Shown here one piece after another: positions 51,024-64,000 of a stretch of 64,000 nt of DNA. Source of the DNA: Eremophila alpestris peregrina (taxonomy: Eukaryota > Chordata > Aves > Passeriformes > Alaudidae); NCBI GenBank assembly GCA_009792885.1, contig WMCF01000015.1, positions 14,841,667-14,905,666 of the forward strand, in the 5' to 3' direction. The translations under genes were made by a program, and so were the position numbers. The notes under the pieces were generated by a model. The model had not been told where the DNA came from and did no database searches. It was given only the letters and a program-made list of their open reading frames with translations. The first letter of the stretch is position 1. Each line of letters starts with the position of its first letter.

Positions 51024-53439
51024 AAAGGAGAGCCAAGAAAGACATTGATTTAAAAGTTAAGTAAAGTTCTAGAGAACATAAAATTCATCAAAATTGATCC
51101 AGAGTGAGAAGGTACAGCAGAACTTCTGAAAAGACATGTAGCATAATCCACAATTTAAGCCTGTCAAATGAAAACATTTCTTGCCTCTGGAAGAAATGAA
51201 AAAAAAAAAAAGGAATTTGGTTGGGAGTTTTAATATTGATTTGGTTTTGTAGTCTGAGTTTTTGGGTTTTTTTTTTTCTTATTTTTTTCCTGTTTATTTG
51301 TTTTCCATTTTATTCAAGTTAAAAGGAAATTGGACACACTGGATGAAATTTCCCTGAGAAACTTCCTTGTGTATTACAGGTTTTACCTTTGCAAAACTTG
51401 CAATTATGTAATCTGTAAAAACTGGCAATCTGTAAACCAGTAAAAGGTCCAGATTAATTCATTGTGACAAGTGTCTTTGTTTATTTAAAAGTGGTTGGAT
51501 CAGGTACGTGAATAACGACAAGCAGGCCAATTTCTAGGATTGAAGGCTCTGGTCTCTGCTTTGCAAGCAAATGCTGATCTTCAAGATGTGCTAAAACAGC
51601 ACAACATCTGTTTACCAGGCTCTCCATGAAGATGGAGGAAGCATTTCAGGCATGCAGATCAACAAACCAAATACAAATCAAGCCTGCCAACAGTTTTTCT
51701 GCACCTTAAAAAATAAAAAAAAAAAGAAATCGGAAGAGAGAGCGTCAATAGCAGTGGAGTCTCTCTGCAAAAGCAGAGCAGGAAATAGTATATGATAGTT
51801 TACATTAAGGAGGAAACAGTGGATTCTTTAGGTGAGAAATGCATTTTTTTCCCTAGGTTTTTATTGATCATATTCAATGGAACCAACCAGCTAAGAAATT
51901 GGTTGTAAAGATTCACCCTGGCTGTTCTGCTCTTGGCTGCTGAGCCATGGTATTACTCACACCTTTGAAGTTAGTTGGGTAAGACGTTTGCTATCAGAGC
52001 TATGCCAAGACTGCATTTGTTACTTTTGTCTTTTCATAACTTTATTTTTGCCCTTGTAATCTAAGACTTAACTTTTTCCTTGGAGGAGTAAATATGGCTG
52101 CTAAAAGCTCATCCTCTGTGAGGATGACATTTTACAATAATGAAATACCCTGCTCCTCCAGTGGCCACCAGTCATGTACCATGGCTTGTGAAAACACCCC
52201 AGTCCTAGCAGAGATCAAAGGAACACTAGCACAGAAACTCTGCCACCCCCACAGATTGGTTCCATAGCCTTCACTCTGCCAGGGAAGAGGCAAAAATGCA
52301 AAATCTTCACTTCTGACAATAACATACATACATATTTATTTCTGAGAAACAGACAGATGGGAATCGAGAAATATATATTTTTTTATCCCTTTAGTGAAGC
52401 AGTGAGTTGTTAATTATCAACAAAGCAGAAATCTTGGACCACTGGCTGTAGATGAATCAACTGATGAGCTTGTAAAAATGCTGTGTTCAAAACAGGATAC
52501 TGGATAAATCCCCTGAGATATGGTGACTGTCCAAAAATTGAACAGAGAAGACAGGAAACAAATTCTTCAATGTTTCCAAAGGATAACATGCTGAAAAACT
52601 GACTTTAGGTCTGTCAATTTAATGCTTACCCAGGGCAACTCTTAGGAAAGCAAAAGAGGATGTGCTGAACAAAGAATTAAGGGTGAACAGCATAATTAAT
52701 GCCAGACAACACAGCTTAATGAAAGATAAAAGTTTAAATATGTAGGAGTTGCATTTATGGTAGGATTTCTAGTCTGACAAAATGTGCATTTGTTAAAAGA
52801 ACAGAGTTATGCAAGGCCATATGACTTTCTCATATAAAAATAAAGAACTACTCATACTTCAAAGTCTAGATAAGAAAATTGAGAATTTGCTAGAGAGACT
52901 TTAAAAGAAAATAGTAAATGGGAATCATATTTCAAAAACAGCATTTCTGTTAGGTTTTTCTTACCCAAATGTAGTTCAAGGGAGTTCATGGATTGGGAGG
53001 GAAGGCAAGAGAAATTGGTGGTAAAGACTGTGGCTGGCACTAACTGAATGAGACATAAAGATAGCTCCTAGAGAGAGGTCCAGGCAGCAGGAAAAGCTAG
53101 CCTGCCTTCTTTTAATTAAAGAGCTATGTGCAAAGATCAAACAGGAACAGGGAATGGGGGCTCAAAGTGAAATAAAAAAATGAGTTAATGTTGGCAAGAA
53201 ATAAACCCACTCTTTTTAATGAGAGCAGATCAGAGAGAGTTCAGATGAAATCCCTAGAATGGTTTGAAATTTGGAAAGTCTTTAATGAGAGACTGAAGAA
53301 GTTCAGGTGAATTTTCTCATTTCAAGCTTCCATTTCTACCCAGTGACAGTCACAGTGAAAGCTCCCACCTCTACTAGCAGTGTCAGCATCTGCTGAATGC
53401 CTGCCCATGGCTCCTACAGCATCTAGTCCTGCTCAGACG

Positions 53440-54025
53440 AGGGTCACTGACAGCAGAGTCACTGCTCAGGACAGTCCAGGGAACTCAGCAGCTTCTCTGG
53501 ACAACCTGTGACAACCAAAAAAAAAAAAANNNNNNNNNNNNNNNNNNNNNNNNNNNNNNNNNNNNNNNNNNNNNNNNNNNNNNNNNNNNNNNNNNNNNNN
53601 NNNNNNNNNNNNNNNNNNNNNNNNNNNNNNNNNNNNNNNNNNNNNNNCCCGCAAAACCCTTGTGTGTTTAAATAGAATTGTCTGTATTTTAACTTGTGCC
53701 CATTGTCCTGTTGTTGGGAACCTGAATTAATATTCTTCTCTCCCCTCCCCTTCCCAATATTTACTCACATGTATGAGATCCCTCTGGGCCTTACATCCTG
53801 CAGGCTGAACAGTCACAGCTCTCTCAGTCTGCTATCATTTCAAAGATGCTCCTGTCCCTTCACCACTTTCATGGCCCTTTGCTGGACTCATCCCAGTACG
53901 TCCATGACTTTCTCATTCTGGGGAGCTGAGCATCAGACCCAGCACTCTTGATGTGTCTCACTGTGCTGACTTAGAAGAGAATTATCACATCTCTTGACCC
54001 ATTGGCAATGGTCTTCCTAATGCAG
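53440..54025 (-). mobile_element. CR1 LINE fragment, antisense, interrupted by assembly gap
   Basis: On the plus strand, CAGCAGCTTCTCTGGACAAC before the gap matches the antisense of CR1 'GTTGCCCAGAGAAGCTGTGG'. After the gap, CTGTATTTTAACTTGTGCCC, GCAGGCTGAACAGTCACAGC, TTTGCTGGACTCATCCCAGT and CTTGACCCATTGGCAATGG match the antisense of the ORF2 C-terminus and beyond, in the expected order. The element therefore spans the N gap. It is diverged and has no open frame. Confidence 0.85.
53530..53647. other. assembly gap (118 N)
   Basis: 118 N placed directly after a 13-A run and inside a CR1 element. A homopolymer plus interspersed repeat is a usual reason for short-read assembly failure. The true length may differ from 118. 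Confidence 0.99.
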
Positions 54026-54376
54026 CCCCATGCCAAGATGGAAGAGGATGGGATAAATAGGGGACATAGAGTGGTGTCAAGAAAACATATTGGTCTGACA
54101 GACAGGAAAGAGAAATGATTGCCAAAGAATAAATGTTACATTGAATTAGCAAATAGCAATACTATTGTTGCCATTTTCAATTGCAGAGGATATAGCAGAA
54201 AAAGAGTCTGTTGAAGCAGCCCATAGAAGAACCCATAGATTACAAGAAAAGGGGAATGACTGAAGGGAATGAAGAGGGAGTGGAATGGATGTCTGTCAGA
54301 CAGTTTGTACTCCAGGAGCAAAAGCAGAGAAAACAAATATTTGGGAGTGTGAAGGAGTCAATGTGAGGAAGCCATT
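54026..54376. other. unique non-coding DNA
   Basis: A spacer between two CR1 fragments with no recognisable content. Confidence 0.5.
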
Positions 54377-54485
54377 AGAATCATAGAATGGTTTGGGTTG
54401 GAAGGGACCCTAAAGATCATCAGCTCCAAGCCCCCTACCATGGGCAGGGACACCTTCCATTAGACCAGGCTGCTCAGAGCTCCAA
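54377..54485 (-). mobile_element. CR1 LINE 3'-end fragment, antisense
   Basis: AGAATCATAGAATGGTTTGG, GTTGGAAGGGACCCTAAAGA, TCATCAGCTCCAAGCCCCCT, ACCATGGGCAGGGACACC and AGACCAGGCTGCTCAGAGC are a near-consensus reverse complement of the avian CR1 3' end. The terminal repeat lies at the left edge. Low divergence makes it one of the youngest CR1 copies here. Confidence 0.97.
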
Positions 54486-56318
54486 AGACTATGATGGGGA
54501 GCAGTCATGGCATGGGCCATGCAGTAACATCCAGCTCAGGGAATAAATAAAGCCATGTTGCCTTCTCATTTCACATGAATTTCTATTCTTTTGCATAAAG
54601 AACTCTCACCGCAGCCTCGGTGCTGAGAACTTAAGAGCCCAGTGGTTAAAATGTTCTCCAAGACAGGAGACAAGGATTTGAATTTCTTGATGCAGAGGCA
54701 TGAACTGAACACGGAGAGTACCATAAAATGTAAGCTATGGATTAACTCCCTTTCTAGCAGCTAATAATATTCTGCCTTAGTATCTGACTAGTGGGGCACA
54801 TACCAAAAAGGAGATTCAGTTACTCCAAATCCCATTGCATCAAAGGCTTTCTGTAAATCTGGGATATTTTTAAAAGTAAAAGCTGAATAAAATTTGTAAA
54901 TTGAATGAAGCAGTCCAAATTATGCACATTTAGAAGAGTCTCAGGAGTCGATAGCCCTGTAATTTACTGAGTAAATGCTTAAGAAAATTCATTAACAGTT
55001 TTATGAAACTTGATAAGTTTGTATTAGGAGTCAGGAAGATCTTTTTAAAAGTAGGGATAGATAAAGAATTGGAACAACTTTTGGGTACATAATAGAGAAT
55101 CAGTACTGTAAGTCCTTAAATGAATACTACATTTCCTCACAGGAAGGTAATTTCTGATTTAGGCACACCATAAATCTAAACATAGGACTCTTGCTGTCAA
55201 GTTATACTGAAGTTCAGGATAGCTGATTATAATGGTTCAGTCAGTTTGTTAAAAATAATTTGACTCAGCAATGAAAAAGCAAGGGAGTTTCCTCTTGCAA
55301 CTTCCAGACCCATACAACTCCCTGCTGGAAGGTTTTTTCTGAAATAACAAGGAGATCATCAGTGCAAATTATATTGTGACAACAATTTAAAGACAACAAA
55401 AACCCCACACCCTCCATTTACTGTTATGCAGTAATGAAATCTGGTTTTATGCCACAGCGCAAAGATAATTTCCTTGGTTGGTGTCAGTTGTAACTACAGG
55501 AGCTATTTGAGTCTGAAAACCTTTATCAAAAGTTTACTCTAACAGGTAGATAGAAAAGATGTCCAACTATCAGTTCCTAATTCTCAACAAACCTGAAGCT
55601 GTTTGTAGTCTACAGACAGCTACCAGCAGTTTATTTCAATATAATGCCTTTAAAGAGATGTCCTAACAGCCCATTGCTCTCAAACTTACAGTTTGGGGAG
55701 GGTATGAGTGTATGGAGGTGGTAGTTCCGAGATACTGGAAGCTTTCCAACAGGATAAGCACTGCTTTTTCCAGACATCCTGCTAACATCAATTTGTGGAT
55801 AGATGTAACTTCTTAATTGCAGGGCATGGCTGTCAAAGACACTTCCTGGGCCACTGTTCATATGGATTTGTTTGTTCTGTTCAGAAAGATAGGGGAGGAA
55901 AAATTCAGATATTCCTCCATTAAAAAGGCTGGAATAGTTAATGTTTAAAATAGTTTGTAGACAGCATTTCAAATAAGAGATTGAAATGCTGGATAAGGGG
56001 AAGCACTTTGAAGACTGTGATCAAGTTTCATCTTTGAAGACAGCCAAAAGAAAGCAGAAAAGCTTAATGGAGGAGGTTACTTGAGGTGACCTACCATCAC
56101 TTTTCCTGAATGTGAAAGTAGCAGGTTAATAAAAAGTTCTTTTTCTTTGGATACAGAAACATAGCAACACAGTTAGACTGAATTTCAACTTGTTGGGGAC
56201 AATGATGGCTTCCCCTCCTGCTCAGCCTTTGGGTTCACTGCTTCAAAAAGACCACCTGCAAGTTTGAGCCCCACTAGAGTACAATGCCAGGGGATGACTA
56301 CAGCAAAGTAATTTCCTT

Positions 56319-56354
56319 AAAAAAAAAAAAAAAAAAAAAGAAAAGAAAAAAAAA
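56319..56354 (+). repeat. A-rich simple repeat
   Basis: 21 A, then GAAAAG and a further 9-A run. Imperfect mononucleotide repeat, not linked to a retrocopy that I recognise. Confidence 0.95.
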
Positions 56355-57294
56355 GCATGTCTACATTGCCCACTATGCACAATAGCCCTAATATCTACCA
56401 AAGGAGGCTGGCTGAGGGATTTCTTGGAGTGAGAGGTAAATTTAATTTTCAAAGAAGAAATCCAATGGCACAGCCAAATATCACTTGCAATGCAGTACCA
56501 CTATGTAGGTATGGAAAAGTCTTCCCATGGAATTTTCCCAGGAAATTTTACCTAAAAAAGGGTGAAACCAGAAAATATTGCTAAGATCTCCAGCATTTCC
56601 TACGAACATCAGCTAGCTAGCAGTATGAGAGATTTGAGTCACACTTTGAGCCAAAGACAACTACAGAGTGTCCCACAAGGGAAAGCAAATATTGCAATAT
56701 CAGTGGTTCAAAAAAAAACCTTCAAGTGACTCATTATGAAGTTTCCATATTGCAAGCTGATGGAAAAATAGCCTGGTATGTCTGCATGCTGAACAAAATT
56801 GCTCAGGAGACCTTTAAATTGGCCTAAGACACACTTGCAAATGACACAGATACTTTTTCTTCTCTGTGTGGTTTATGTAACATGTAATGTGAACATTTCT
56901 TTTACGTTAGAAGTATCTTGGTCATGTGTAGCTGACTTTTAGAAAGCATTAAAATGTTGTCATCTGTCTCAGAGACAGGGAGACACAAATTAAATTCCAT
57001 TGGACTAGAGGGACAAAGAAAAGCAGGAAACTAAAGCTAATACTGGAATAGTGTCCCACACTCCTGTAACACAAGTTACCATGATAAAACAGGCAAAGAG
57101 AAAAGACACTACATCATATCAGAAAAGATGTGGAGAGATCAAATACATTTCAGTGTTATTTCAAACTTTATTTCTTTCTTTCATGTGTTGTATTTTCCCT
57201 AAGAATTTATTTAAAAGATACTGTCTACAATGCACACTTTTCTTCTTGAGTGTCTGCTGTTGAGTACAAGGCAAAATAATTTCACAGAACTTCC

Positions 57295-57330
57295 ACAAAA
57301 ACAAACAAAAAACAAACAAAGAAACAAAAC
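57295..57330 (+). repeat. (CAAA)n simple repeat
   Basis: Imperfect ACAAACAAA units over about 35 bases. A tetranucleotide microsatellite. Confidence 0.85.
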
Positions 57331-60300
57331 CTGAGCAACATTTCTCCTTCCCAAAAGAAAACTCTCTACCTGCTTTTTCAGATTGTCTCTGAAATGTTTT
57401 TTTCTGGGTATAGAGTAGCAAGTAAACACATATATTACTGCAGTTTCTGCAGTCACTTACGTCTTTTTTTCCCAGAGATCATGAAGACTGGGATAATTAC
57501 ATTCTCAAGAGGAAAAGCAATTTATGAAAAAAAAAATTACACATATTCTTATTAAAAATTAAATAGGACTTTCATAATCAGCTGTTTCAAATATGTGTGC
57601 ATGAATAATGACAGCTAGAAACCAGTCTCTGCAGATTGCTCATGAAGAGGGTGTGCAGCTGAAGTCAGGGTAAGAAAAGAATCACAATACAAAGCAGTTT
57701 CTTGGAGCTTTTATGAGGTCATTTGTCCTAGGCCAGATAAAAGTAAATATTTCTGCAATACCCTGTAACAAGAGGGAGAAAACAGAATTAAAATTTATCT
57801 TTGCCAGCAAAAACAAAATTCAAAGTCAGCTTCTCAGGGATTAAGTCCACTGGAAAAGAAGGTCTTCTTTTCCTTCCAACAGGTTTTAGCTTTTAATTAT
57901 GTAAAACCTTCATGAAGGGATTACTATCTTTTTGTAAATTTAATTCATAAAATATCCCAATTAGCCGCAGACATATTAATAACTCTTTGAACAATATATC
58001 AGCATAGTAGGCTGAAATGTGTTTTCAGAACAATAGTCAAACAAGGCTTAAAAATACACCCATCCATATTTCTTGTACAGTTCATATGTAAATACATTAT
58101 TGGTATTGTAAATATGGTGAAAAACCACAAAGGATCCAATGTGTTGAATTCCTTCAGTCGTCCACAGGTTATAAAACCTATTAGAACTGTGGACTGCAAA
58201 AAATAGACATTTCTGCCCCTCCAGGGAATTGTGTTTATCTACACATTGTCATTTCCTCAGTGAATTTGAGTAAATTTTTAATAACAATTTTACTTCTCAT
58301 AAAACTGATAAGACAACTCATGGGAAGCCAACAATATTATTTAGATACCCTCTTCAGAATAGAGCCCTGCTGCAAAAATACGAACATAACTGTTGGAGTA
58401 GCAAATGATGAAGAAAGTCACATAAGAATACCTAGATTTATGGGAGAAGGGTTGTAAGCAAGGGGCTTTTAAATGTTTGATTATTTAAAATCCCTTTTTA
58501 TAAAATGTCAGTTCTTAAAAAACAAAAAATAGAATTGTGTCAAAGCCATCTCCTACGGAGCAAATAATCTTAGTCAGTACTTGAACTTGCTTCAAAAGTC
58601 TCCAAGCCTAGAAGTAAAGGCTCTGCAGACATACTTTATCAAAACTGAGAATTAGTGTAGGGAACCCCTTTCAGAAAGGAACACAGGTGCAGTGAGCCTT
58701 AAGAAAAGGACATTTGAAAACAGAGGGCCTGATTTCTCTGATTCAGTAGTGGTGTTTTACTGACAGCCTCCACTAACATGAATAGTCTCCCTTTTTGTTC
58801 AGGAAAAATAGTTGGAAGAACACAATCCACAACAGTCTCCCCTTTCACTTAAGAACCCTGAAAGTTTACTGAGTCACCTCCTGGACTTCCAGCCACATTC
58901 CTCAGCTTCTCAGGTTTATCCAGGCACAGTCTATGATGTAGAGAACATGGCTGTAGTCAAGTTTTAGCCTAAATATCAAGGCACCCCCAGAAGATGCCTT
59001 CAATGTCATCATCAATTCTTCTTATCTGCAATACACATTCTGTGATTCTTTACAAAAAATGTGTTTCAGATTAGGTATTTGCCATTGCATGGTCTCCAAA
59101 CACAGAGTTGGAATGCATTTATTTTAAGATCCCTTCTCATATTTTTTCAAAATCAAACTACATAAGGTGTCAAAATGAAATGTCAAGTTCAAAGATAAAT
59201 TAATACTGACATTGCTCCTAAAAACAACAAACAAATTCATTATTCTTACCGTGCTCCTCCTTTATTCCAAGTAGTCTGACTCCTGGATAAAAGAAAAAAG
59301 AATGCATTAGTATAGTACAATGTACAATGTGCAATACAATCACATATTTATGCAAGCAATTATGGTTATCTAGTTGTGTGAGTTTTCTTGATTATTTCAA
59401 GCTTTTTTGAAATTCCACTTAAAATAACAAGCAAACTCTTCTGCAAGATTCCAGTCTTAGCAAGAAACATCTCTGATTTGAACTCTAAATAAAAAGCAGG
59501 ATGTATTCACTCAAGAGATAAACATATCTTGCTTCTGCTGGGAAAAAAAGAAATCTAGAAGTATTTCAAATATTTTTCAGATACTTCAATCCTTAACCTC
59601 ACACTATTTGAAAGAGTGAGAAGTTTCTTCTGTTCCTGCCCAGATTGCCACTATTCTCATTTAGGATAAGATTCTCAAAGCAAAGAATGATTGAGCTCGA
59701 GATCAAGGCAGATGAAACATATCTGCATATGATGTTTGACAGCCTTGCCAGAGCTAAATCACTAAACTGAGCTACAGCCTGCCTGCACCTACTCATCTGA
59801 GGTCCCTTTATTGATGCTGATACTTCTGCTAAGTAGTTTCTATATTTTCTGCCAGGAAGGACAAGCATGTTACTCTCAATAAAAAGAAAAAAAACCCCAA
59901 CAAATAAGAAAACAAGCAGTTTTAGGAAACAAATTTATAACCTTTTCAACTCAGATTGTACATAGACAAACCAAGTAAAGCTAAGTAAGCAAATCACATT
60001 ATTCATTTAAACAAATGTGGATTGCATTCTGGAACCTTCTTATACAAATATTCTTTTCTGAATATTCCCATGTTAAGTAAAAGCTTTTTATTTGTTTTGG
60101 GAAACAAGCATTTTTAGTGCAACTTGATCCTTCCAAAAGTGCATTAAAGACAGATTGTTTACAGAAACCTGTGGCATGCATGCTGGCCTTGTGACTTCAG
60201 GGGCCTTGAGCTCTTTTTGCTGTGCAACAGCAAACTTCATGACTTGTTCCCTCTTCAACTGGTCACAAATAGCATAAATCAAGTGCTGGTTGAGACTCCA

Positions 60301-61027
60301 AAGAAACTTTCCCATGGGTCATAAAGCAAGAGCTAAACAAAGTGCAAACCCAGAAACCATGTTTATTTAAAATAGTTTTATCTGTAAATCATGTTTCCTC
60401 AAAACAAATTTACACAGCATCTTACTGAGTTCCTGTTCTGCACATGGAAAAGGAAGAGAATGGGGTTTCCTGTCCCACTACACCTGTGTACTCAGAGCAT
60501 AGTTGCTTCCCACAGCAAATATCTAGAATTATGCATCCACTGAAAGAGCAGAGTCAGCATTTGAGGGAGCATTTCTTCCTTATGCATCACACTGGATGTA
60601 ATGGACACATGAGACAGGAAGATGTAATGTCACCTTGCCCTCTGATTCTGGGTTTGCTATGGCTCAGTGAATTTCAGCAGGACAACTGGTATTTCATTAA
60701 AGAAGAGTAGACCTATGAATTTTATATGTTCATGATGTGATCTCTCCTCATTTACAGAATAAACAAAAGGGAACTTGACAGTGCCCCATTTTCATGCAAA
60801 AAAACCCCACAAGGTCTCTGTTACAGGCTTGCCATGCATTAGCTTTCAGCCTCTGCAAATCCCTACATTTTTGGATATGGGCAAATCTTGCGAGGCAGTG
60901 GATAATAAAATGTACAACTGTTCTAAAGTTATTCTTTTGTAACAACAAAAATGTTTTACTGATCATTTGTGCCATAACAGTGAACAATATACTGTCTCAG
61001 TTCAAAGTCCCAGCTGAGTAATGATTA

Positions 61028-61250
61028 AATTAGGAAAAAAATCTTTCTGTGAGGATGGTGGTGCACTGGTACAGGTTGCCCAGAGAATCTGTGGATGCCC
61101 CATCCCCAGCAGTGTTCAAGGCCAGGTTGGCTGGAGTTTTGAGTAACCTGGTGTTGCAGAAGGTGTCCCTGCCCCTCGCAGGGGGGTTGGAACCTGATGA
61201 TCTTTAAGGTTCCTTCCAACCCAAACCATTCTATGACTCCATGATATGAT
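61028..61250 (+). mobile_element. CR1 LINE 3'-end fragment
   Basis: Runs in order through the CR1 3' region: GTGAGGATGGTGGTGCACTG, GTACAGGTTGCCCAGAGAAT, GTGGATGCCCCATCCCCAGC, GTTCAAGGCCAGGTTGGCTG, GGTGTCCCTGCCCCTCGCAG, GATCTTTAAGGTTCCTTCCA, ACCCAAACCATTCTATGACT, then CCATGATATGAT. It is the longest and clearest 3' end in the window, 5'-truncated, on the plus strand. Confidence 0.97.
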
Positions 61251-62128
61251 CTTATTTATTTAACTTCAATAATGAAAGGACAATGGTTATCCTTCTATCC
61301 TAACAGGTTTATCCTTATGGCAAAGGCAGTGCAAAGAGCATTAAAACTTTCTTGATAGCATACGGCAAGACTTGGGTCTTTCTCAAGGGTGCAGTAGCTC
61401 ACAAATAGAAGTGGAACTTCATTATGTTATTTTCTCATTAAAAAAGGAAACTACATAGCCACCCAGAGAGTGCCCTGGCATCTATAATCCAAAAGGCAGA
61501 AAAAATTACATTTTTAAGATCCTTCTTGATATAACAGCTTATAAATATTCCTAATAAAACACAAAATGTCTGGAGGGCATTTGAATTAATGAAAACTCAT
61601 TTCCTATTGCTTAGGGGACAATTGGATAATGTAACTGCACTCCTGCCCTCTGCTCAGACATACACAATATATTCAGCCTCCTCCCCTTTTCTCCATGTCT
61701 TCTCTGATACCCATGTCCCTTTCTGAATCCCCTAGCCCCCAGGAAAACAGGGCAGAGCTGCAGCTGCTCTGGAGTGCTGCCCACACCTATCTGCCAGAGG
61801 GCTGCAGTCAAATAATGCAGAGAATGCACCACCTCTCAGAGTGGGCACTGTTTTAGGCTGTCTCCTATGCTAGTCACTGCTTTTCACAAAGCACACAGAA
61901 ATTTAATTATCTCTGAGACTTATAATCCCTTTCAAATTCAGCTAAGATTGGCCAGCAGCTGGAAAACCTTACTACATGCAGACACCGTGATCGTACAAAC
62001 TCATTTCTTTAGGAAACCAGGCTAATAGAACCAACAGTGAAAAACAGAGTAGGTACATCAACAATAGAGCACAACATTCAGTTTCTGTTAAGTGTGAAGT
62101 CGTCATGACTGTAAAGAGTTCAAACAGG

Positions 62129-62146
62129 AAAAAAAAAAAAAAAAAA
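62129..62146 (+). repeat. poly(A) run, 18 nt
   Basis: 18 A followed by GAACAAGAGAG. Simple repeat. Confidence 0.95.
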
Positions 62147-63895
62147 GAACAAGAGAGAAAGAACAAATATTTCCTCTTTGGTGCCACTGCACAGATGGAA
62201 TAGGCTCAAAAATTACCTCCAGGTCTTTACTTTGGGAACCTTTTTAACTTCTTTTAATCTTAGTATATAGTCTGACCTGTTTCAGTTAGCTCCCTTGTAA
62301 TGTAAAATGCCAGGCTGCAGACTACATGACTGGTAAGCCCTGCCTGGAGTTCATTTCTTTTTGTTTAAAATCCCAAAGGAAAGGAGAAAAATCTTTTTAT
62401 AATCAAAGACCCTAAGATTGCTGCCGCCAGCCAACTTTTGAGAGATTATTTTTCTTTCTTGTTACTCATTTTTTAATTCCTATCCATTATGACATATTCT
62501 TTCATAATTTAATCCTTTCCTGTTCTGTTTAGTCTTCAAATCTCACATTATAACAATAAAGGAAAAATAGATCTAGCATTACCCAACAGAAGGCAGGCTC
62601 CTTGGGAGTCATTAAGCAAATAACAGAGTAGGAGATTTATCACTGCTATACATGGGATTTTATTGCATTTGTGTTGATGCATTCTTTAAACATATATTTA
62701 AAAACCCCTCCCATGGATTGGCTGCATACATCACAGAGTCACCTGTTGTTAAAACAGTGCCTGGCCTGAGCACACTCATTTGGTGATACCAGCACCAAAT
62801 GTGAAAGAGGGCACATGCATCTGGCTAAAGGCAAACCTCTGCCACCTCTGCAGACAATGGCAAGGTTTCCAGGGTGAAGGCAGTGCTCTGATGGAGATGC
62901 TCGAGTAAGATATTGGGGATCTTGGCTGTGTCACACATTTCTCTTGGAGTTTATCAAGAAAGAGTACAAAAACGGGGATAAAAGACACAAAGTGCCTTTG
63001 TTGCCTTTGTTGACCAGGCACCATCCAGCAGACTTTACCTTTTGCACTTTCACTACATAACACATGGCTGTATCCCACCCGCAGTCTCAAATTCTGCTAT
63101 CTGCAGGAGGTGGCTCAGGCTGGCCATACACTGTGCTCTCTTACTCACACTCTTTAACCAGCCTGGACATCTGTAACTTGGCTTCCATCAGCTTCTGGAC
63201 TGCCTGACATGTTTCAGATCAGTAAAGCTGCTGATGTCTGCTCACAGACCTTTTGGGAATTTGAGCTGGCATGTCCTGTCTCCTCTCACCAAGATCAAGA
63301 ACCAGTACAAGGTTCCTGAGCCCGGGGCTTGCCCAAAGCTTGTAGTGATGAAGACACCCTTTTCCCACTTCCAGCACATGGAAAATTGCAGCAGCAAGAA
63401 TATCTGCTTTTTAACTATGCCTTGACTTTGGAGATGCTTGAACCGAACTCTTCCTGGTATTCACTGGCCAACACACTCATCCTCACCAACTAATCCAAGA
63501 TTTTATATTTTATCAACTAAACACCTTTCTCTACTCTGTCACACACACTAAATTCTCTTAGACTCTCATCATTTTGCTTGTCAGTCTTCCTAAGAAGTAT
63601 TTCTGTACTAGGGTCCTTTCATCAACAGAATTTCAACCTAATGGAAAATTCCATGATGGGGAATACATCTTTTTTTTTTTTTTACACTGAAAAATGCTAT
63701 TCTAAACAACAGTCACATTAATGTCTCATTAAGAGCGGTTGAAAAAATGAATGGATGTTTAATAGATTACAGTCAAGATATCTTTTCTTCAAAGAATCCT
63801 TACAAATACTGATTTAAAATCAAATGTAGTTGAGTCTTCTTTGTCATAATTTTATATAGGTAAAAATGAACAGCTATACTTGGAAAAATATACAT

Positions 63896-63932
63896 ATAGA
63901 TAGATCAAACAATAGATACAGATATAGATATG
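63896..63932. repeat. GATA-rich simple sequence
   Basis: Imperfect ATAGATAGAT / GATACAGATATAGATATG units. Low-complexity tetranucleotide-like tract. Confidence 0.7.
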
Positions 63933-64000
63933 GGATTTTTTCCCTCCAACTTCAATATCATATTAAAATATTTATAGCTTATGCAAACATCTTTTATTTA

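Larger units (their letters stand above)
45811..53439. other. unique non-coding DNA
   Basis: No supported gene across about 7.6 kb. It includes an enhancer-like block around 48,000-48,300 (TCATTTTAATTACAG, AATAAATCGTGTTTATAG), a (TA)n tract at 49,751-49,765, an 18-bp palindrome at 49,974-49,991 and a poly(T) at 51,005-51,023. A 73-base exon-like segment with CAG/GTAAG boundaries lies at 50,730-50,802 but matches no known protein. Confidence 0.5.
54486..61027. other. unique non-coding DNA
   Basis: No gene, RNA or further transposon is recognised in about 6.5 kb. It holds an A-rich run at 56,319-56,354 and a (CAAA)n tract at 57,295-57,330. Short frames on both strands are without similarity. 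Confidence 0.5.
61251..64000. other. unique non-coding DNA with simple repeats
   Basis: No gene is recognised. It contains an 18-A run (62,129-62,146), a direct repeat of GCCTTTGTT near 62,995-63,012, a 14-T run (63,670-63,683) and a GATA/GATATA-rich patch at about 63,896-63,932. Confidence 0.5.

Overview
The window looks like nuclear DNA from a bird: A+T-rich and single-copy, with no protein-coding gene, rRNA or tRNA that I can support. The taxon is inferred from seven fragments of the CR1 LINE, the dominant avian retrotransposon. Several keep the avian-type CR1 3' end (AACC..ATTCTATGATTCTATGAT). There is also a compact solo LTR of endogenous-retrovirus type. CR1 also occurs in crocodilians and turtles, so 'bird' is likely but not proven. 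No bacterial features (operons, Shine-Dalgarno sites, CRISPR) are present. The open frames are short, overlap on both strands, are partly built from poly(A) or repeats, and match no family I know. The window is best read as intergenic DNA or the inside of a very large intron.

Layout. 1-13 kb: unique non-coding DNA with a 56-nt poly(A), a 38-nt poly(T), and an AT-rich, homeodomain-site-rich block at 10.86-11.5 kb that is the best candidate conserved non-coding element. 13.43-13.83 kb: a complete solo LTR, TG...CA, with a perfect 6-bp target-site duplication, TATA box and AATAAA. 16.5-16.7 kb: a sequencing/assembly artefact, the Nextera mate-pair junction adapter sitting between two identical 68-bp copies of genomic sequence. 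18.9 kb and 21.6-21.9 kb: CR1 3' fragments. 25.5 kb: a perfect 19-bp-arm, 6-nt-loop inverted repeat. 33.9-34.7 kb: an antisense CR1 reverse-transcriptase remnant with a ruined active site. 37.1-38.4 kb: two more CR1 3' ends. 38.9-39.2 kb: AT-rich low-complexity DNA. 41-49 kb: unique DNA with several AT-rich, homeobox-motif-rich stretches and one very decayed CR1 piece. 53.4-54.5 kb: a CR1 piece interrupted by a 118-base N gap, then another CR1 3' end. 61.0-61.25 kb: the best preserved CR1 3' end. The rest is unique non-coding DNA with simple repeats.

There is no gene network to describe. The most solid results are the adapter artefact (an assembly error that creates a spurious peptide), the solo LTR with exact boundaries, the CR1 map and the perfect hairpin. 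I found no new biological system. The candidate regulatory blocks are inferences from composition and need cross-species alignment.
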